A stretch of DNA of 23,060 nucleotides from NCBI GenBank assembly GCA_002402295.1, contig DHFO01000014.1:1-23060 (forward strand), read 5' to 3'. The DNA is from Caldiserica bacterium UBA4822. Its GTDB lineage: Bacteria > Caldisericota > Caldisericia > Cryosericales > Cryosericaceae. The notes under the pieces are model-generated. The model ran no database searches, was not told the origin of the DNA, and was given only the letters and a program-made list of their open reading frames with translations. Positions 8,296-16,031 of this stretch are shown in pieces; positions within the stretch are counted from its first letter, which is position 1; each line of letters starts with the position of its first letter. A program made the position numbers and the translations under genes.

Positions 8296-9531
8296 ATGAC
8301 ACGAGTGGCACGCGTCGGAGGACACGGCATCGCCATTTCCGTGGTGGCGGCAGCCGCATGGCTCGTCCTGGGAACACGTCCCCTGTTCTACCTGGCCGCC
8401 TTCATGTCGCTCTACACGACGCTCATGGTTCCAACCATTCTCAGAACCAGCGACCATGTACAGGTAGAGAAACGGCTGCGACAGTCTGTCGTCCAGATGA
8501 AATCGCGGGATACGTTGACCATGGCCATACGAGGCGTTGCGGACCGCTCACCCCTGTTCGTTCATCTTCAACCCGTACTGCCTGACTATATCATTCAGGA
8601 TGGGTCCCGGACATCGAGACGGGCTACCCTGCTCGACTTCCACGTCAATCGCCGCGGCGTCTACGCCCTGGGCGGAGGGACCATCACCGTAGCCGACCCT
8701 TTACGGTTGTTCCGCTTGACGAGACGTCTCGAGGCCGACCAGGAACTTACCGTCTTTCCGACAGTTCTGCCTCTCGAGAAGCTGCGCATCGCACTTACGT
8801 CACCACTGGACGGGCAGCGTGTCAAGTTTGCTCCAAACTACGACGTATCCCAGCTTGCAGGGGTCCGGCTATATCAAAGCGACCCGATGAATCGCATTCA
8901 CTGGAAGATGAGTGCCCACCGCGGGGACCTGATGGTGAAGGAGTTCGCTCCTTCTGCGTCCAAGACGCTGGTCGTTCTGCTCAACCTTACCGTCCGGCAC
9001 CAGCCAAGCTTCACGCTGGAAACGTTCGAGGACTACATGACAATGGTCACCGCGAGCGTGTTGCAGTACGCCTGCGACCACAAACTCCCATTCGGCCTTA
9101 CCATCCTGGGCGAGGAGACCCTTTCTTCGATAGGCTTCTCGAACGATGCAACGAATCTGTTCGCCTGCTTCAAGTTGCTTGCGAAGGCCAAGGCCCGCAT
9201 GGATCAGGACCCCGCCAGCACGGTTTTCCTTGACTACCTTCGGCGTGAACGCCTGCGGATACCTGCACGCGCGCAACTGTACCTCATCCAGCACGAGCTC
9301 AAGGAGGAAGAAATCGGTGCTCTGCTGCGTATGCAGGCTCAGTTCTCGCGCCTTTCGATCTGCCTGTTTCCGCAGGGAACGTACCTGCTGTATGGAGAAC
9401 GCCCCGTGCCCTACTACATGCCTGATGTTGAGCAGATTGCGCGTCTCAGGAAGACGCAGAAGATTCTGCGTGACGCCAGGGTGGACCTCTCCGTCATCGG
9501 GATTAACGACACGCTCGCCGCTCTGGGATGA
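8296..9531 (+). CDS. DUF58 domain-containing protein
   Basis: This 411-residue protein has two short hydrophobic segments near the N-terminus (about residues 10-28 and 29-46), then the DUF58 core. Its signature, with DP (196-197) followed by NRIHWKMSA and GDLMVKEF, is well preserved. DUF58 proteins are vWA-like partners of MoxR ATPases, often membrane-associated and linked to envelope or protein-maturation functions; their exact activity is poorly known. The ATG at 8296 has no good SD, and an 8-codon reading frame (8273-8299) ends overlapping it as ATGA, possibly coincidence. The 3' end overlaps a possible start of the next gene (ATGA at 9528). With the next two genes it makes the familiar MoxR/DUF58 module, though in the order DUF58, DUF4129, MoxR. 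Confidence 0.88.
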   Translation: MTRVARVGGHGIAISVVAAAAWLVLGTRPLFYLAAFMSLYTTLMVPTILRTSDHVQVEKRLRQSVVQMKSRDTLTMAIRGVADRSPLFVHLQPVLPDYIIQDGSRTSRRATLLDFHVNRRGVYALGGGTITVADPLRLFRLTRRLEADQELTVFPTVLPLEKLRIALTSPLDGQRVKFAPNYDVSQLAGVRLYQSDPMNRIHWKMSAHRGDLMVKEFAPSASKTLVVLLNLTVRHQPSFTLETFEDYMTMVTASVLQYACDHKLPFGLTILGEETLSSIGFSNDATNLFACFKLLAKAKARMDQDPASTVFLDYLRRERLRIPARAQLYLIQHELKEEEIGALLRMQAQFSRLSICLFPQGTYLLYGERPVPYYMPDVEQIARLRKTQKILRDARVDLSVIGINDTLAALG

Positions 9532-9539
9532 GGGTAGCC

Positions 9540-11057
9540 ATGAACCAGGAGAAGCGCATCCTGCACATAGCGTTCATGGTCGTTTCGACCCTGGTTGTAT
9601 TCTGGACCGCGCGTGACACCATTCCGATCTGGATTGTGCTTCCTGCAACCGCCGTCCTCCTCGCCGCGCCATGGCTGCAACGGCACAAGCTGACGTGGGA
9701 AGGCATCATTGCTATCGTGCTCGTGAGTGTGATTGCAACGAACCAGGCACGCCTCGCCGTTGACTATGCCGCCCGGTACCGCGAGTTCTTCTTCCTTCTC
9801 GTTCCCGTTTGCTTCTATGCTGGCATTGTGTGGACGAGCCTGAAGACTCCTGGAGAACCTGTCTATCTGGTCAATGTAGTGTGGCTCGCCCTGCTGAGCA
9901 CACTAGACACCACCGGCGCGGGCGTGACCATTGCTACTCTGTCGTTCCTTGTCCTGGTTGCCATGATACTGGCTGGTACTCCGGAGGACAGCCCTCGTTT
10001 CCTGCAGCGCGCGGTCCTGGTCGGCGGCATCGCGGTCATATCCACAATTCTTGCGGTCTCGCTTCCCGTCGAGACAGGCCCTTTCAGTGCGTCTGTTGCC
10101 CTCGCACTACAGGACTTCCTGTTTGGACGACCCGGTGAAGCAACGACACCTGCACGCCATCCCACAAACTGGTGGAAGCCCTGGCCAACCGTGGCATCCA
10201 ATCGAGTGGGAGCCTGGCTGATGCGCCTGGCCCTGATTGAGGAGTTCAAGGTGGTTGGGCCCGCACTGCTGCTCCCTGCCGTCGCACTGCTTGCAGGATG
10301 GATCTTCGTTGGAACAATGCTGCAGGAGGGACCGGGCAGGTCCCTCCGGAAGCTCGTACCCGCAATCGCATGCTGGGTCGGCTGTATCGGCGTCTTCGCA
10401 GCGCTGGTCAGCATCCGCAGCAAGGTCCTGGGTGCAGACATGCTGGGGTCTTCCTCGCCATGGTCAGTGAACGGCCAGGTACTGATCCCTAGGACATGGC
10501 AGATGGTTCTGGCCTTGCGCGCCGAGGTGACCTACGTCCCCTCGCCCATAGCCCTCACCCTGGAAACAGCGGCGCGCTGCTTGGCGGGACTCTCCTGCCT
10601 GGCCTGCCTGGTGGTGTGTATTCGCGAGGCCGTAGCGAAGAGGGGCACCCTGTTTGAGGGAATCGGACGCAGACGCGAACGGGTCGTCATCGAGCGCACC
10701 ATCAAGCGTATTCAGCGTCTCGACGATGATGAACTTCTGCGCGATCCAAGGGGCACCGTCCTTGCGTTGTTCTATATGGCAGCCAACGCTCTCTACCCCC
10801 TGGACCTCGCCATGGTACGAGGAGAAACACCAACGGAGCTTGCGGCCAGAGTCGCAGTCTGGTATCCAGACCTGGCCGAACAGATTGATGTCCTGGGGAG
10901 ACTGTTCTATGTTGCGAGGTACTCAACGGTCGAAATAGGGGCCAGCCAGGTGCGCACAGCAACAGCAGCGTATGAGAAACTGCTGGAACTCCTCAAGCGT
11001 GAAACTCAGCATCCGCGCATCAAGACCGAGGGAGCAGTCCCTGTGGCTCACCGTTGA
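9540..11057 (+). CDS. Multi-pass membrane protein with DUF4129-like C-terminus
   Basis: This protein of 505 residues starts with a run of hydrophobic segments, about six over the first 170 residues, with two or three more around 220-360. A soluble tail follows. The tail contains RDPRGTVLALFYMA and a GETPTELAARV segment, which resemble the DUF4129 domain that often ends the transglutaminase-like membrane proteins of MoxR/DUF58 clusters. I see no transglutaminase Cys-His-Asp core, so this looks like a version without the enzyme domain. I prefer ATG 9540 because GAGGGT precedes it by 5 bases; ATG 9528, overlapping the DUF58 stop, is the alternative and adds four residues. It is co-transcribed with the genes on both sides. 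Confidence 0.75.
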   Translation: MNQEKRILHIAFMVVSTLVVFWTARDTIPIWIVLPATAVLLAAPWLQRHKLTWEGIIAIVLVSVIATNQARLAVDYAARYREFFFLLVPVCFYAGIVWTSLKTPGEPVYLVNVVWLALLSTLDTTGAGVTIATLSFLVLVAMILAGTPEDSPRFLQRAVLVGGIAVISTILAVSLPVETGPFSASVALALQDFLFGRPGEATTPARHPTNWWKPWPTVASNRVGAWLMRLALIEEFKVVGPALLLPAVALLAGWIFVGTMLQEGPGRSLRKLVPAIACWVGCIGVFAALVSIRSKVLGADMLGSSSPWSVNGQVLIPRTWQMVLALRAEVTYVPSPIALTLETAARCLAGLSCLACLVVCIREAVAKRGTLFEGIGRRRERVVIERTIKRIQRLDDDELLRDPRGTVLALFYMAANALYPLDLAMVRGETPTELAARVAVWYPDLAEQIDVLGRLFYVARYSTVEIGASQVRTATAAYEKLLELLKRETQHPRIKTEGAVPVAHR

Positions 11058-11081
11058 CAGTACGGTGGACACGTTTATTGA
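11054..11081 (+). promoter_or_regulatory. Weak promoter candidate before the MoxR gene
   Basis: A consensus TTGACA sits at 11054-11059, just across the preceding stop codon, but the best -10 at a suitable distance is only TATTGA (11076-11081). It may allow some independent moxR transcription. Confidence 0.3.
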
Positions 11082-11112
11082 ACCACGACACGCCGTTAGC
11101 GAGAGGTAGAAG

Positions 11113-12063
11113 ATGAACAAACAGATGGACAAAGCGATTTCGTACGTCGAACAGTATTTTGTGGGCAAGAACAGTGTGGTCACCGTGGCATTTGCTACGC
11201 TGCTCGCTGGGGGGCATATCATGCTTGAGGATGTTCCTGGACTGGGGAAGACGACCCTTGCCAATCTGATTGCCCGGTCTCTTGGTCTGGATTTCAAACG
11301 CATCCAGTTCACGCCAGACCTCCTTCCATCGGACATCTCGGGCGTATCCGTTTACGACCAGAAGACTCAGGAGTTTCGTCTGAAGCGCGGTCCTGTATTC
11401 ACCAACCTTCTACTTGCGGACGAGATCAACCGTGGCACTCCCAAGACGCAGTCCGCCCTGCTCGAGGCCATGGCTGAGTATCAGGTAACAATCGACGGAA
11501 CCAGCGTGGGCATTGACCGGCCCTTCATCGTCATGGCCACCATGAACCCAATCGAATACGAGGGTACTTTTCCCCTTCCGGAAGCTCAGCTGGACCGCTT
11601 CATGACGCGGCTCGCCATCGGGTATCCTTCCAGGGACAAAGAAGCGGAGATCGTGACCGGATTCTACCAGCGCGCCAAGGTTGTGACGGAGGGCGTGCAT
11701 ATCATCTCACGCGAAGAGCTACTCACCATGCAGAAGGAGATAGAGGAAATCTTCGTCGCTCCTGAGTTAATAAGCTATATCGTGTCGCTGGTCGACGCTA
11801 CACGACACCAGGACACCGTGTACCTGGGACTCTCGCCGCGAGGAAGCATTGATATGATGCGTCTCAGCAAGGCGTACGCGTATCTGCAGAACCGTAGCTT
11901 CGTCGTTCCAGACGACATCAAGCTCGTGTTTCCATTCGTCGCGGGACACCGCCTCATTCTCCAGGCCGAAGCCAGGCTGCGAGGCGTCACGACCGACGAG
12001 ACCATTGCCGATGTGCTGAAGAACGTTCCGATTCCAAAACTGGCCGAGTACTCACCACAATAG
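11113..12063 (+). CDS. MoxR family AAA+ ATPase
   Basis: This 316-residue AAA+ ATPase of the MoxR family is of standard length. Walker A is VPGLGKTT (residues 41-48), Walker B is LLADEINR (100-107), sensor 1 lies in ATMNP (142-146), and the MoxR hallmark FPLPEAQLDRF follows. The C-terminal lid domain includes GLSPRGSIDMMRLSKAYA. MoxR proteins act as chaperone-like ATPases together with vWA/DUF58 partners, here probably the DUF58 protein two genes upstream. The ATG at 11113 has GAGAGG 6-7 bases upstream. The gap of 55 bases after the DUF4129 gene includes a TTGACA, so some independent transcription is possible. Confidence 0.95.
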   Translation: MNKQMDKAISYVEQYFVGKNSVVTVAFATLLAGGHIMLEDVPGLGKTTLANLIARSLGLDFKRIQFTPDLLPSDISGVSVYDQKTQEFRLKRGPVFTNLLLADEINRGTPKTQSALLEAMAEYQVTIDGTSVGIDRPFIVMATMNPIEYEGTFPLPEAQLDRFMTRLAIGYPSRDKEAEIVTGFYQRAKVVTEGVHIISREELLTMQKEIEEIFVAPELISYIVSLVDATRHQDTVYLGLSPRGSIDMMRLSKAYAYLQNRSFVVPDDIKLVFPFVAGHRLILQAEARLRGVTTDETIADVLKNVPIPKLAEYSPQ

Positions 12064-12097
12064 GATCTTCGGGCCCTGCAGTGCTGCCTTGGACGGT

Positions 12098-12123
12098 TGA
12101 CAGCCGGAAACGCCACGCTGTCA
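12098..12123. other. Inverted repeat upstream of nrdD
   Basis: TGACAGC (12098-12104) and GCTGTCA (12117-12123) form a perfect 7-bp inverted repeat around 12 bases, between moxR and the nrdD promoter. No T-run follows. It could be a weak moxR terminator or an operator. A consensus TTGACA (12097-12102) with TGTCAT 16 bases on overlaps it and could be a second promoter. Confidence 0.3.
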
Positions 12124-12148
12124 TCGCCGAGACCGCGTTTCACAATGC

Positions 12149-12176
12149 TTGACGAGGGTACTGCGGGTCCTAGAAT
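12149..12176 (+). promoter_or_regulatory. Promoter of the large nrdD gene
   Basis: TTGACG (12149-12154, 5 of 6) and TAGAAT (12171-12176, 5 of 6) are 16 bases apart. The expected start near 12183 gives a leader of about 53 bases, with GGAGGT (12225-12230) before the ATG at 12236. An upstream in-frame TTG at 12149 is the -35 box itself, not a start codon. Confidence 0.65.
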
Positions 12177-12235
12177 GTGCAGGTAGTATTTCGGAACGCG
12201 GGCAGAAACCTGAACCCCAAAGTCGGAGGTGGTGT

Positions 12236-14275
12236 ATGCGGTATGTCATCAAGCGCACTGGCCAGAAGGTACCGTTTGATCAGGACAAGATCCGCATTGC
12301 CATTACCAAGGCTAGCAGGGCAACGAATGAGTTCGACGATACCGAAGCCCAGAGGCTGACACGCATTATTGTCGCCCAGATCCCTGATGAGATCGCCACA
12401 GTCGAACAGATCCAGGACCTCGTCGAGCAGACACTCATGGAGTCCCGCCACCACAAGACGGCCAAGGCGTACATCCTCTACCGCGAGCAGCATCGCAAAC
12501 TGCGTGACCTCAAGTCGCTCCTGGACCCGCGTGAGACTATCCAGAAGTATCTCGAGAAGCTGGACTGGAGAGTGAATGAGAACTCCAATACCAGCTATTC
12601 CCTTCAGGGGTTGAACATGCACCTCGCCACCAGTGTAGTTAGCAGATACTGGCTCAACGAAGTGTATCCGCCTGAAGTGAGGGACGCGCATGTAAGCGGC
12701 GACCTCTACATCCACGACCTGGGATATCTTGCTGCCTATTGTGTCGGCTGGGATCTCAAAGACCTTCTGATGCGAGGCCTGGGAGGCGTCTATGGCAAGG
12801 TCGAGAGCAAGCCCGCCAAGCACTTCCGGTCGGCGCTGGGACAGATGGTCAACTTCATTTTCACGATGCAGGGAGAGGCTGCCGGAGCTCAGGCCTTTAG
12901 TTCTGTCGACACCTATCTGGCGCCGTTCATCCGGTATGACAGGCTAGGCTACGACGAGGTCAAGCAGGCCGTTCAGGAATTCGTTTTCAATATGAACGTG
13001 CCCACGCGATCTGGTTTCCAATCGCCGTTCAGCAATATCACGCTCGACCTGAAACCTCACGGGACCACCGCAGGTGAGCAGGCCATCGTTGGAGGCATAG
13101 CTGTTCCCGAAACCTATGCCGACTTCCAGCCCGAGATGGACATGTTCAACCGCGCGTTTGCTGAGGTCATGCTCGCCGGAGATGCCCGTGGGCGCGTTTT
13201 CTCCTTCCCCATCCCTACCTACAACATTACCCGGGACTTCGACTGGGAGAATCACGTTTACGATCCTATCTTCGAGATGACTGCCAAGTTTGGGATTCCC
13301 TATTGGAGCAACTTTGTCAACAGCGATATGAGTCCGGATGACGCGCGGTCGATGTGCTGCCGGCTCAGACTGGACACGCGGCAACTGCAGAAGAGAGGTG
13401 GCGGGCTTTTCGCTGCCAATCCTCTCACGGGCTCGATCGGGGTCGTCACCATCGACCTTCCGCGCATCGGCTACCTTTCGCACTCGAAGGAAGAGCTGTT
13501 TGACCGGCTCTCCCACGTCATGGACCTTGCCCGTACGTCGCTCGAGATAAAGCGCAAGATCATCGAGAACTTGACGGCAGCGGGGCTCTACCCCTATTCG
13601 AGGCACTACCTCGACGCGGTGAAGGAACGCAACGGCGCCTATTGGGCCAACCACTTCAACACCATCGGACTCAACGGCATGAACGAACTGCTCCTCAACT
13701 TTTCTGGCGCGTCGATTGCCCAACCAGACGGGCAGCGCCTGGCGCTCGAAATCATGGACTTCATGCTGGGCAGGCTCGAGGAGTTTCAGCACGAGAGCGG
13801 ACAGCTGTACAACCTTGAGGCAACCCCCGCAGAATCTGCTACATATGTGCTGGCAAAGCAGGACAAGGCACTGTACCCTGATATTGTCGTGGCAAACGAG
13901 GAGGCGGTCCGCAATGGCGCAGATCCCTATTACACCAATTCAACCCAGCTGCCGGTAGGATACACAACCGACCCCTTCGAAGCGCTTGACCTACAGGATC
14001 CTCTTCAGGTCAAGTACACGGGTGGTACGGTCGTGCATCTGTTTCTGGGTGAACGGCTCGAGAGCGCTGACCAGGCAAAGCGCCTGGTGCGGTCGGTCAC
14101 CGACAACTACCGGCTTCCCTACTTCACACTGACGCCCACGTTCTCCATTTGTCCCCGCCACGGCTATATCGCGGGCAACCATCCGTACTGTCCGAAGTGC
14201 GACGAGGAACTCGCAGCCCAGGCAGGCAGGACAGGACACGACGACGTGCCATGCGCGACTCATGGAGAACGTTAG
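12236..14275 (+). CDS. nrdD: Class III ribonucleotide reductase large chain without glycyl-radical domain
   Basis: This 679-residue protein is the anaerobic ribonucleoside-triphosphate reductase catalytic chain, lacking its usual C-terminus. An ATP-cone regulatory domain (about 1-90) starts MRYVIKRTGQKVPFDQDKI. The ten-stranded barrel follows, with Cys169 in AAYCVGWDL and Cys374/Cys375 in SMCCRLRLD, and conserved segments GGGLFAANPLTGSIGVV and NSTQLPVGYT. The zinc ribbon is present (Cys639, His642, Cys652, Cys655: CPRHGY...CPKC). Normal NrdD then continues through a RVxGY glycyl-radical loop. Here only 24 unrelated residues follow Cys655 before the stop, and no frame in that stretch encodes the loop. 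The missing part lies in the gene at 15746. The ATG has GGAGGT 5 bases upstream. The SH3-like gene follows after 12 bases. Confidence 0.95.
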   Translation: MRYVIKRTGQKVPFDQDKIRIAITKASRATNEFDDTEAQRLTRIIVAQIPDEIATVEQIQDLVEQTLMESRHHKTAKAYILYREQHRKLRDLKSLLDPRETIQKYLEKLDWRVNENSNTSYSLQGLNMHLATSVVSRYWLNEVYPPEVRDAHVSGDLYIHDLGYLAAYCVGWDLKDLLMRGLGGVYGKVESKPAKHFRSALGQMVNFIFTMQGEAAGAQAFSSVDTYLAPFIRYDRLGYDEVKQAVQEFVFNMNVPTRSGFQSPFSNITLDLKPHGTTAGEQAIVGGIAVPETYADFQPEMDMFNRAFAEVMLAGDARGRVFSFPIPTYNITRDFDWENHVYDPIFEMTAKFGIPYWSNFVNSDMSPDDARSMCCRLRLDTRQLQKRGGGLFAANPLTGSIGVVTIDLPRIGYLSHSKEELFDRLSHVMDLARTSLEIKRKIIENLTAAGLYPYSRHYLDAVKERNGAYWANHFNTIGLNGMNELLLNFSGASIAQPDGQRLALEIMDFMLGRLEEFQHESGQLYNLEATPAESATYVLAKQDKALYPDIVVANEEAVRNGADPYYTNSTQLPVGYTTDPFEALDLQDPLQVKYTGGTVVHLFLGERLESADQAKRLVRSVTDNYRLPYFTLTPTFSICPRHGYIAGNHPYCPKCDEELAAQAGRTGHDDVPCATHGER

Positions 14276-14287
14276 GGAGCTCGTAGC

Positions 14288-15706
14288 ATGAAGGGCTTCC
14301 GCAAGACGCAGAAGAGGGGCCTTCTGCTTTCCGTCTTGGTTGTTTGCCTCACCGTGTGTGTTTATCTTCTCGCTCGTTATGTGGGCTCCAAGGGAACAGG
14401 AACAACGCCTGCTGCCCCGTCGACGGCGGATGTAGGTGTGTACATCGACAAGGGCGACCTGTGGCAGAGTTCAGGGCGCCGTAGAACGCAACTCACCAGG
14501 CTTGGCACGGTCAGTGCTTTCGACTGGCATCCGGCAGGACAGGAAGTCGTGTACGTGTCGCGCATTGCGGATGGGTCCTTCAAGGTCATCGACCGAAAAC
14601 TGGCATCAAAGCAGGAACTGGTAGTCTTTGAGGGCAAAGGGGATACCCCACCAAAGGTGTTGTGCACGACAACCGGCGTGCTTGTCGTTGAGTCTGCCCC
14701 TACGACTGTTCCTCGCCTGTTGCAGTTGACTATTACAGCCGTCGGCTACGATGGGACGGTGGCGGATTCATTCTGGACGCAGGTTCCGCTGACCAAAGAG
14801 CAGTTCGACCGCACGACCTGCCTGACCCTGGTAGACTCCACGCCAGTCATTGCTTCCCCCGGCGGTATCTGGAGCATTTCCACGTCGAGCCTGCTCTTTG
14901 ATACCGCGCACACATTCCTTGGCTCGTCGGGAGTGACCTTCTCGGATGGCACGTTCTTCGGCCTCATGCAGGATGCAAATGGCACGTTCCTCGGCACAAA
15001 GACCAAGGACGGAACGGTTGCAAACATCACTCCACCACCGACGTCTTCGTCGGTGCTACCACCGTTTGTACGCGGCGCCTCGAGAACGACGGATGGAAAG
15101 ACGATCACCTATGAACTTGGCATGTACGGTACAAGCTCAACGTCGGGGTCGCAGGTGTCCTACGAGACCTGGCAGTACACGCAGGGCGCACGCAAGGCGA
15201 CACTTGTTGTCAAGGGTACGACACCCTCCATGTTTGCGTATCAGTTCACGGGGAGCAGTGCGCCGATTGCCACTGGCAAGCAGTCTGGTTTCACGGCAAC
15301 CACGGAAACGGGAGTCATGTTCCGCGACAACCCGGTCACCGTCGGCAGCACGGTCCTCGAGATTGCTGCCCCCTCCGAGACCCGGACCGCTTTGGCCCTG
15401 GGACGGGGTTGGGTTCAGGCCAAGGGTATTGGCCGGGCCAAGGGCAAGAGCGGCTGGATCTACGGCGCCTATGTCAAGATTACGCAGGGGTCGACCACCT
15501 ATGCCCCATTTGCGAGAGTCAGTGCGTCTGGCAACGTGAAGGTGTACCTTGATGAGAAACTGTCCGAAGCTGCGGCCACTGGCCTCGTGAAGGGAGACAG
15601 TGTTGTTGCCCTCGGTACGACTGCGGACAAACGTGCAATCAGGGTTCTGCTTCCTTCTGGAACCATGGCCTTTGTTGCTGCAAGCGCCGTGACTGTATCG
15701 AATTGA
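14288..15706 (+). CDS. Membrane-anchored protein with C-terminal SH3-like domains
   Basis: This 472-residue protein is of unknown function. A short basic N-terminus (MKGFRKTQKRG) leads into one hydrophobic segment (about 12-34), so most of the chain is probably outside the membrane. The middle is beta-rich and begins like a TolB/WD-type propeller: FDWHPAGQEVVYVSR is a typical blade edge. It is rich in Ser, Thr and Gly. Two bacterial SH3-like segments seem to end the protein, one around LALGRGWVQAKGIGRAKGKSG and its GWIYGAYVK end, the other around KVYLDEKLSEAAATGLVKGD. SH3-like domains often bind cell wall. It starts 12 bases after nrdD with GGGAG 8 bases before the ATG, and lies between the two halves of the split reductase. 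Nothing suggests that it takes part in nucleotide reduction. Confidence 0.75.
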   Translation: MKGFRKTQKRGLLLSVLVVCLTVCVYLLARYVGSKGTGTTPAAPSTADVGVYIDKGDLWQSSGRRRTQLTRLGTVSAFDWHPAGQEVVYVSRIADGSFKVIDRKLASKQELVVFEGKGDTPPKVLCTTTGVLVVESAPTTVPRLLQLTITAVGYDGTVADSFWTQVPLTKEQFDRTTCLTLVDSTPVIASPGGIWSISTSSLLFDTAHTFLGSSGVTFSDGTFFGLMQDANGTFLGTKTKDGTVANITPPPTSSSVLPPFVRGASRTTDGKTITYELGMYGTSSTSGSQVSYETWQYTQGARKATLVVKGTTPSMFAYQFTGSSAPIATGKQSGFTATTETGVMFRDNPVTVGSTVLEIAAPSETRTALALGRGWVQAKGIGRAKGKSGWIYGAYVKITQGSTTYAPFARVSASGNVKVYLDEKLSEAAATGLVKGDSVVALGTTADKRAIRVLLPSGTMAFVAASAVTVSN

Positions 15707-15715
15707 AGCAATGAG

Positions 15716-15721
15716 TATACT
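15716..15721 (+). promoter_or_regulatory. Possible -10 element of the glycyl-radical gene
   Basis: TATACT matches the -10 consensus at 5 of 6 and lies 24 bases before the ATG, so a transcript could start near 15728. No good -35 is found at 16-18 bases. If real, it would let the small radical-domain gene be expressed apart from nrdD. Confidence 0.3.
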
Positions 15722-15733
15722 GAACACAGGCAG

Positions 15734-15740
15734 AGGAGGT
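15734..15740 (+). promoter_or_regulatory. Near-perfect SD of the glycyl-radical gene
   Basis: AGGAGGT ends 5 bases before the ATG at 15746. It is among the best SD sequences in the window and shows that the 65-residue frame is a deliberately translated gene, not the debris of a broken nrdD. Confidence 0.85.
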
Positions 15741-15745
15741 GAACC

Positions 15746-15943
15746 ATGAAAGAGTTGGAAAATGGCGACCTGTTGCTGGACAACGGAACAGTGATTCCGG
15801 CATGCAAGCGAACGAAGACCGAAGTCTACAGCCGTGTTGTGGGGTACCTTCGTCCCGTTTCACAATGGAACAAGGGTAAGAAGGCCGAGTGGAACGACAG
15901 GTCCTGCTTCGAGGTAGACAAGCAACACAGCACCACGCCTTGA
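15746..15943 (+). CDS. Stand-alone glycyl-radical domain of class III ribonucleotide reductase
   Basis: This 65-residue protein is the part missing from the large NrdD. Residues 25-52 (TEVYSRVVGYLRPVSQWN, then KGKKAEWNDR) match the C-terminal glycyl-radical loop of NrdD enzymes, with Gly33 the expected radical site. In normal NrdD this loop directly follows the zinc ribbon, which is where the large chain stops. The first 24 residues (MKELENGDLLLDNGTV, then IPACKRTK) are not typical of NrdD apart from Cys20, which sits where the last ribbon cysteine would be. The N-terminal stretch may be a docking tail. The strong SD and the nrdG gene downstream support a working subunit. The closest parallel is GrcA/YfiD, a separate glycyl-radical domain for pyruvate formate-lyase; the RVVGYLRP context is of NrdD type. 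Confidence 0.9.
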   Translation: MKELENGDLLLDNGTVIPACKRTKTEVYSRVVGYLRPVSQWNKGKKAEWNDRSCFEVDKQHSTTP

Positions 15944-15959
15944 CCATCAGGTACTGTCC

Positions 15960-15992
15960 GCCGCCCAGCGCTCTACAAGCGCACTGGGCGGC
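15960..15992 (+). terminator. GC-rich hairpin between the glycyl-radical gene and nrdG
   Basis: GCCGCCCAG (15960-15968) pairs with CTGGGCGGC (15984-15992), and an inner GC-rich part closes around TCTACAA. Only a short T-rich stretch (GTTCTTGTG) follows. It could be a partial terminator or an mRNA-stabilising hairpin that keeps nrdG lower than the radical subunit. Confidence 0.55.
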
Positions 15993-16031
15993 ACGTTCTT
16001 GTGTGCTCATGTCCACGGCTTCGGTGGCAGA

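Noticed and set aside
8273..8299. Eight-codon upstream frame overlapping the DUF58 start as ATGA
   Set aside because: There is no SD and no sign of selection; such short frames are common by chance.
14198..14290. A simple frameshift in nrdD hiding the glycyl-radical loop right after the zinc ribbon
   Set aside because: I translated all three forward frames after CPKC and none contains RVxGY or its flanks; the loop is only found at 15746-15943.
14504..14520. Sigma-54-like TGGCAC-N5-GTGCT
   Set aside because: It lies deep inside the SH3-like coding sequence, the -12 part is imperfect, and no gene starts nearby.
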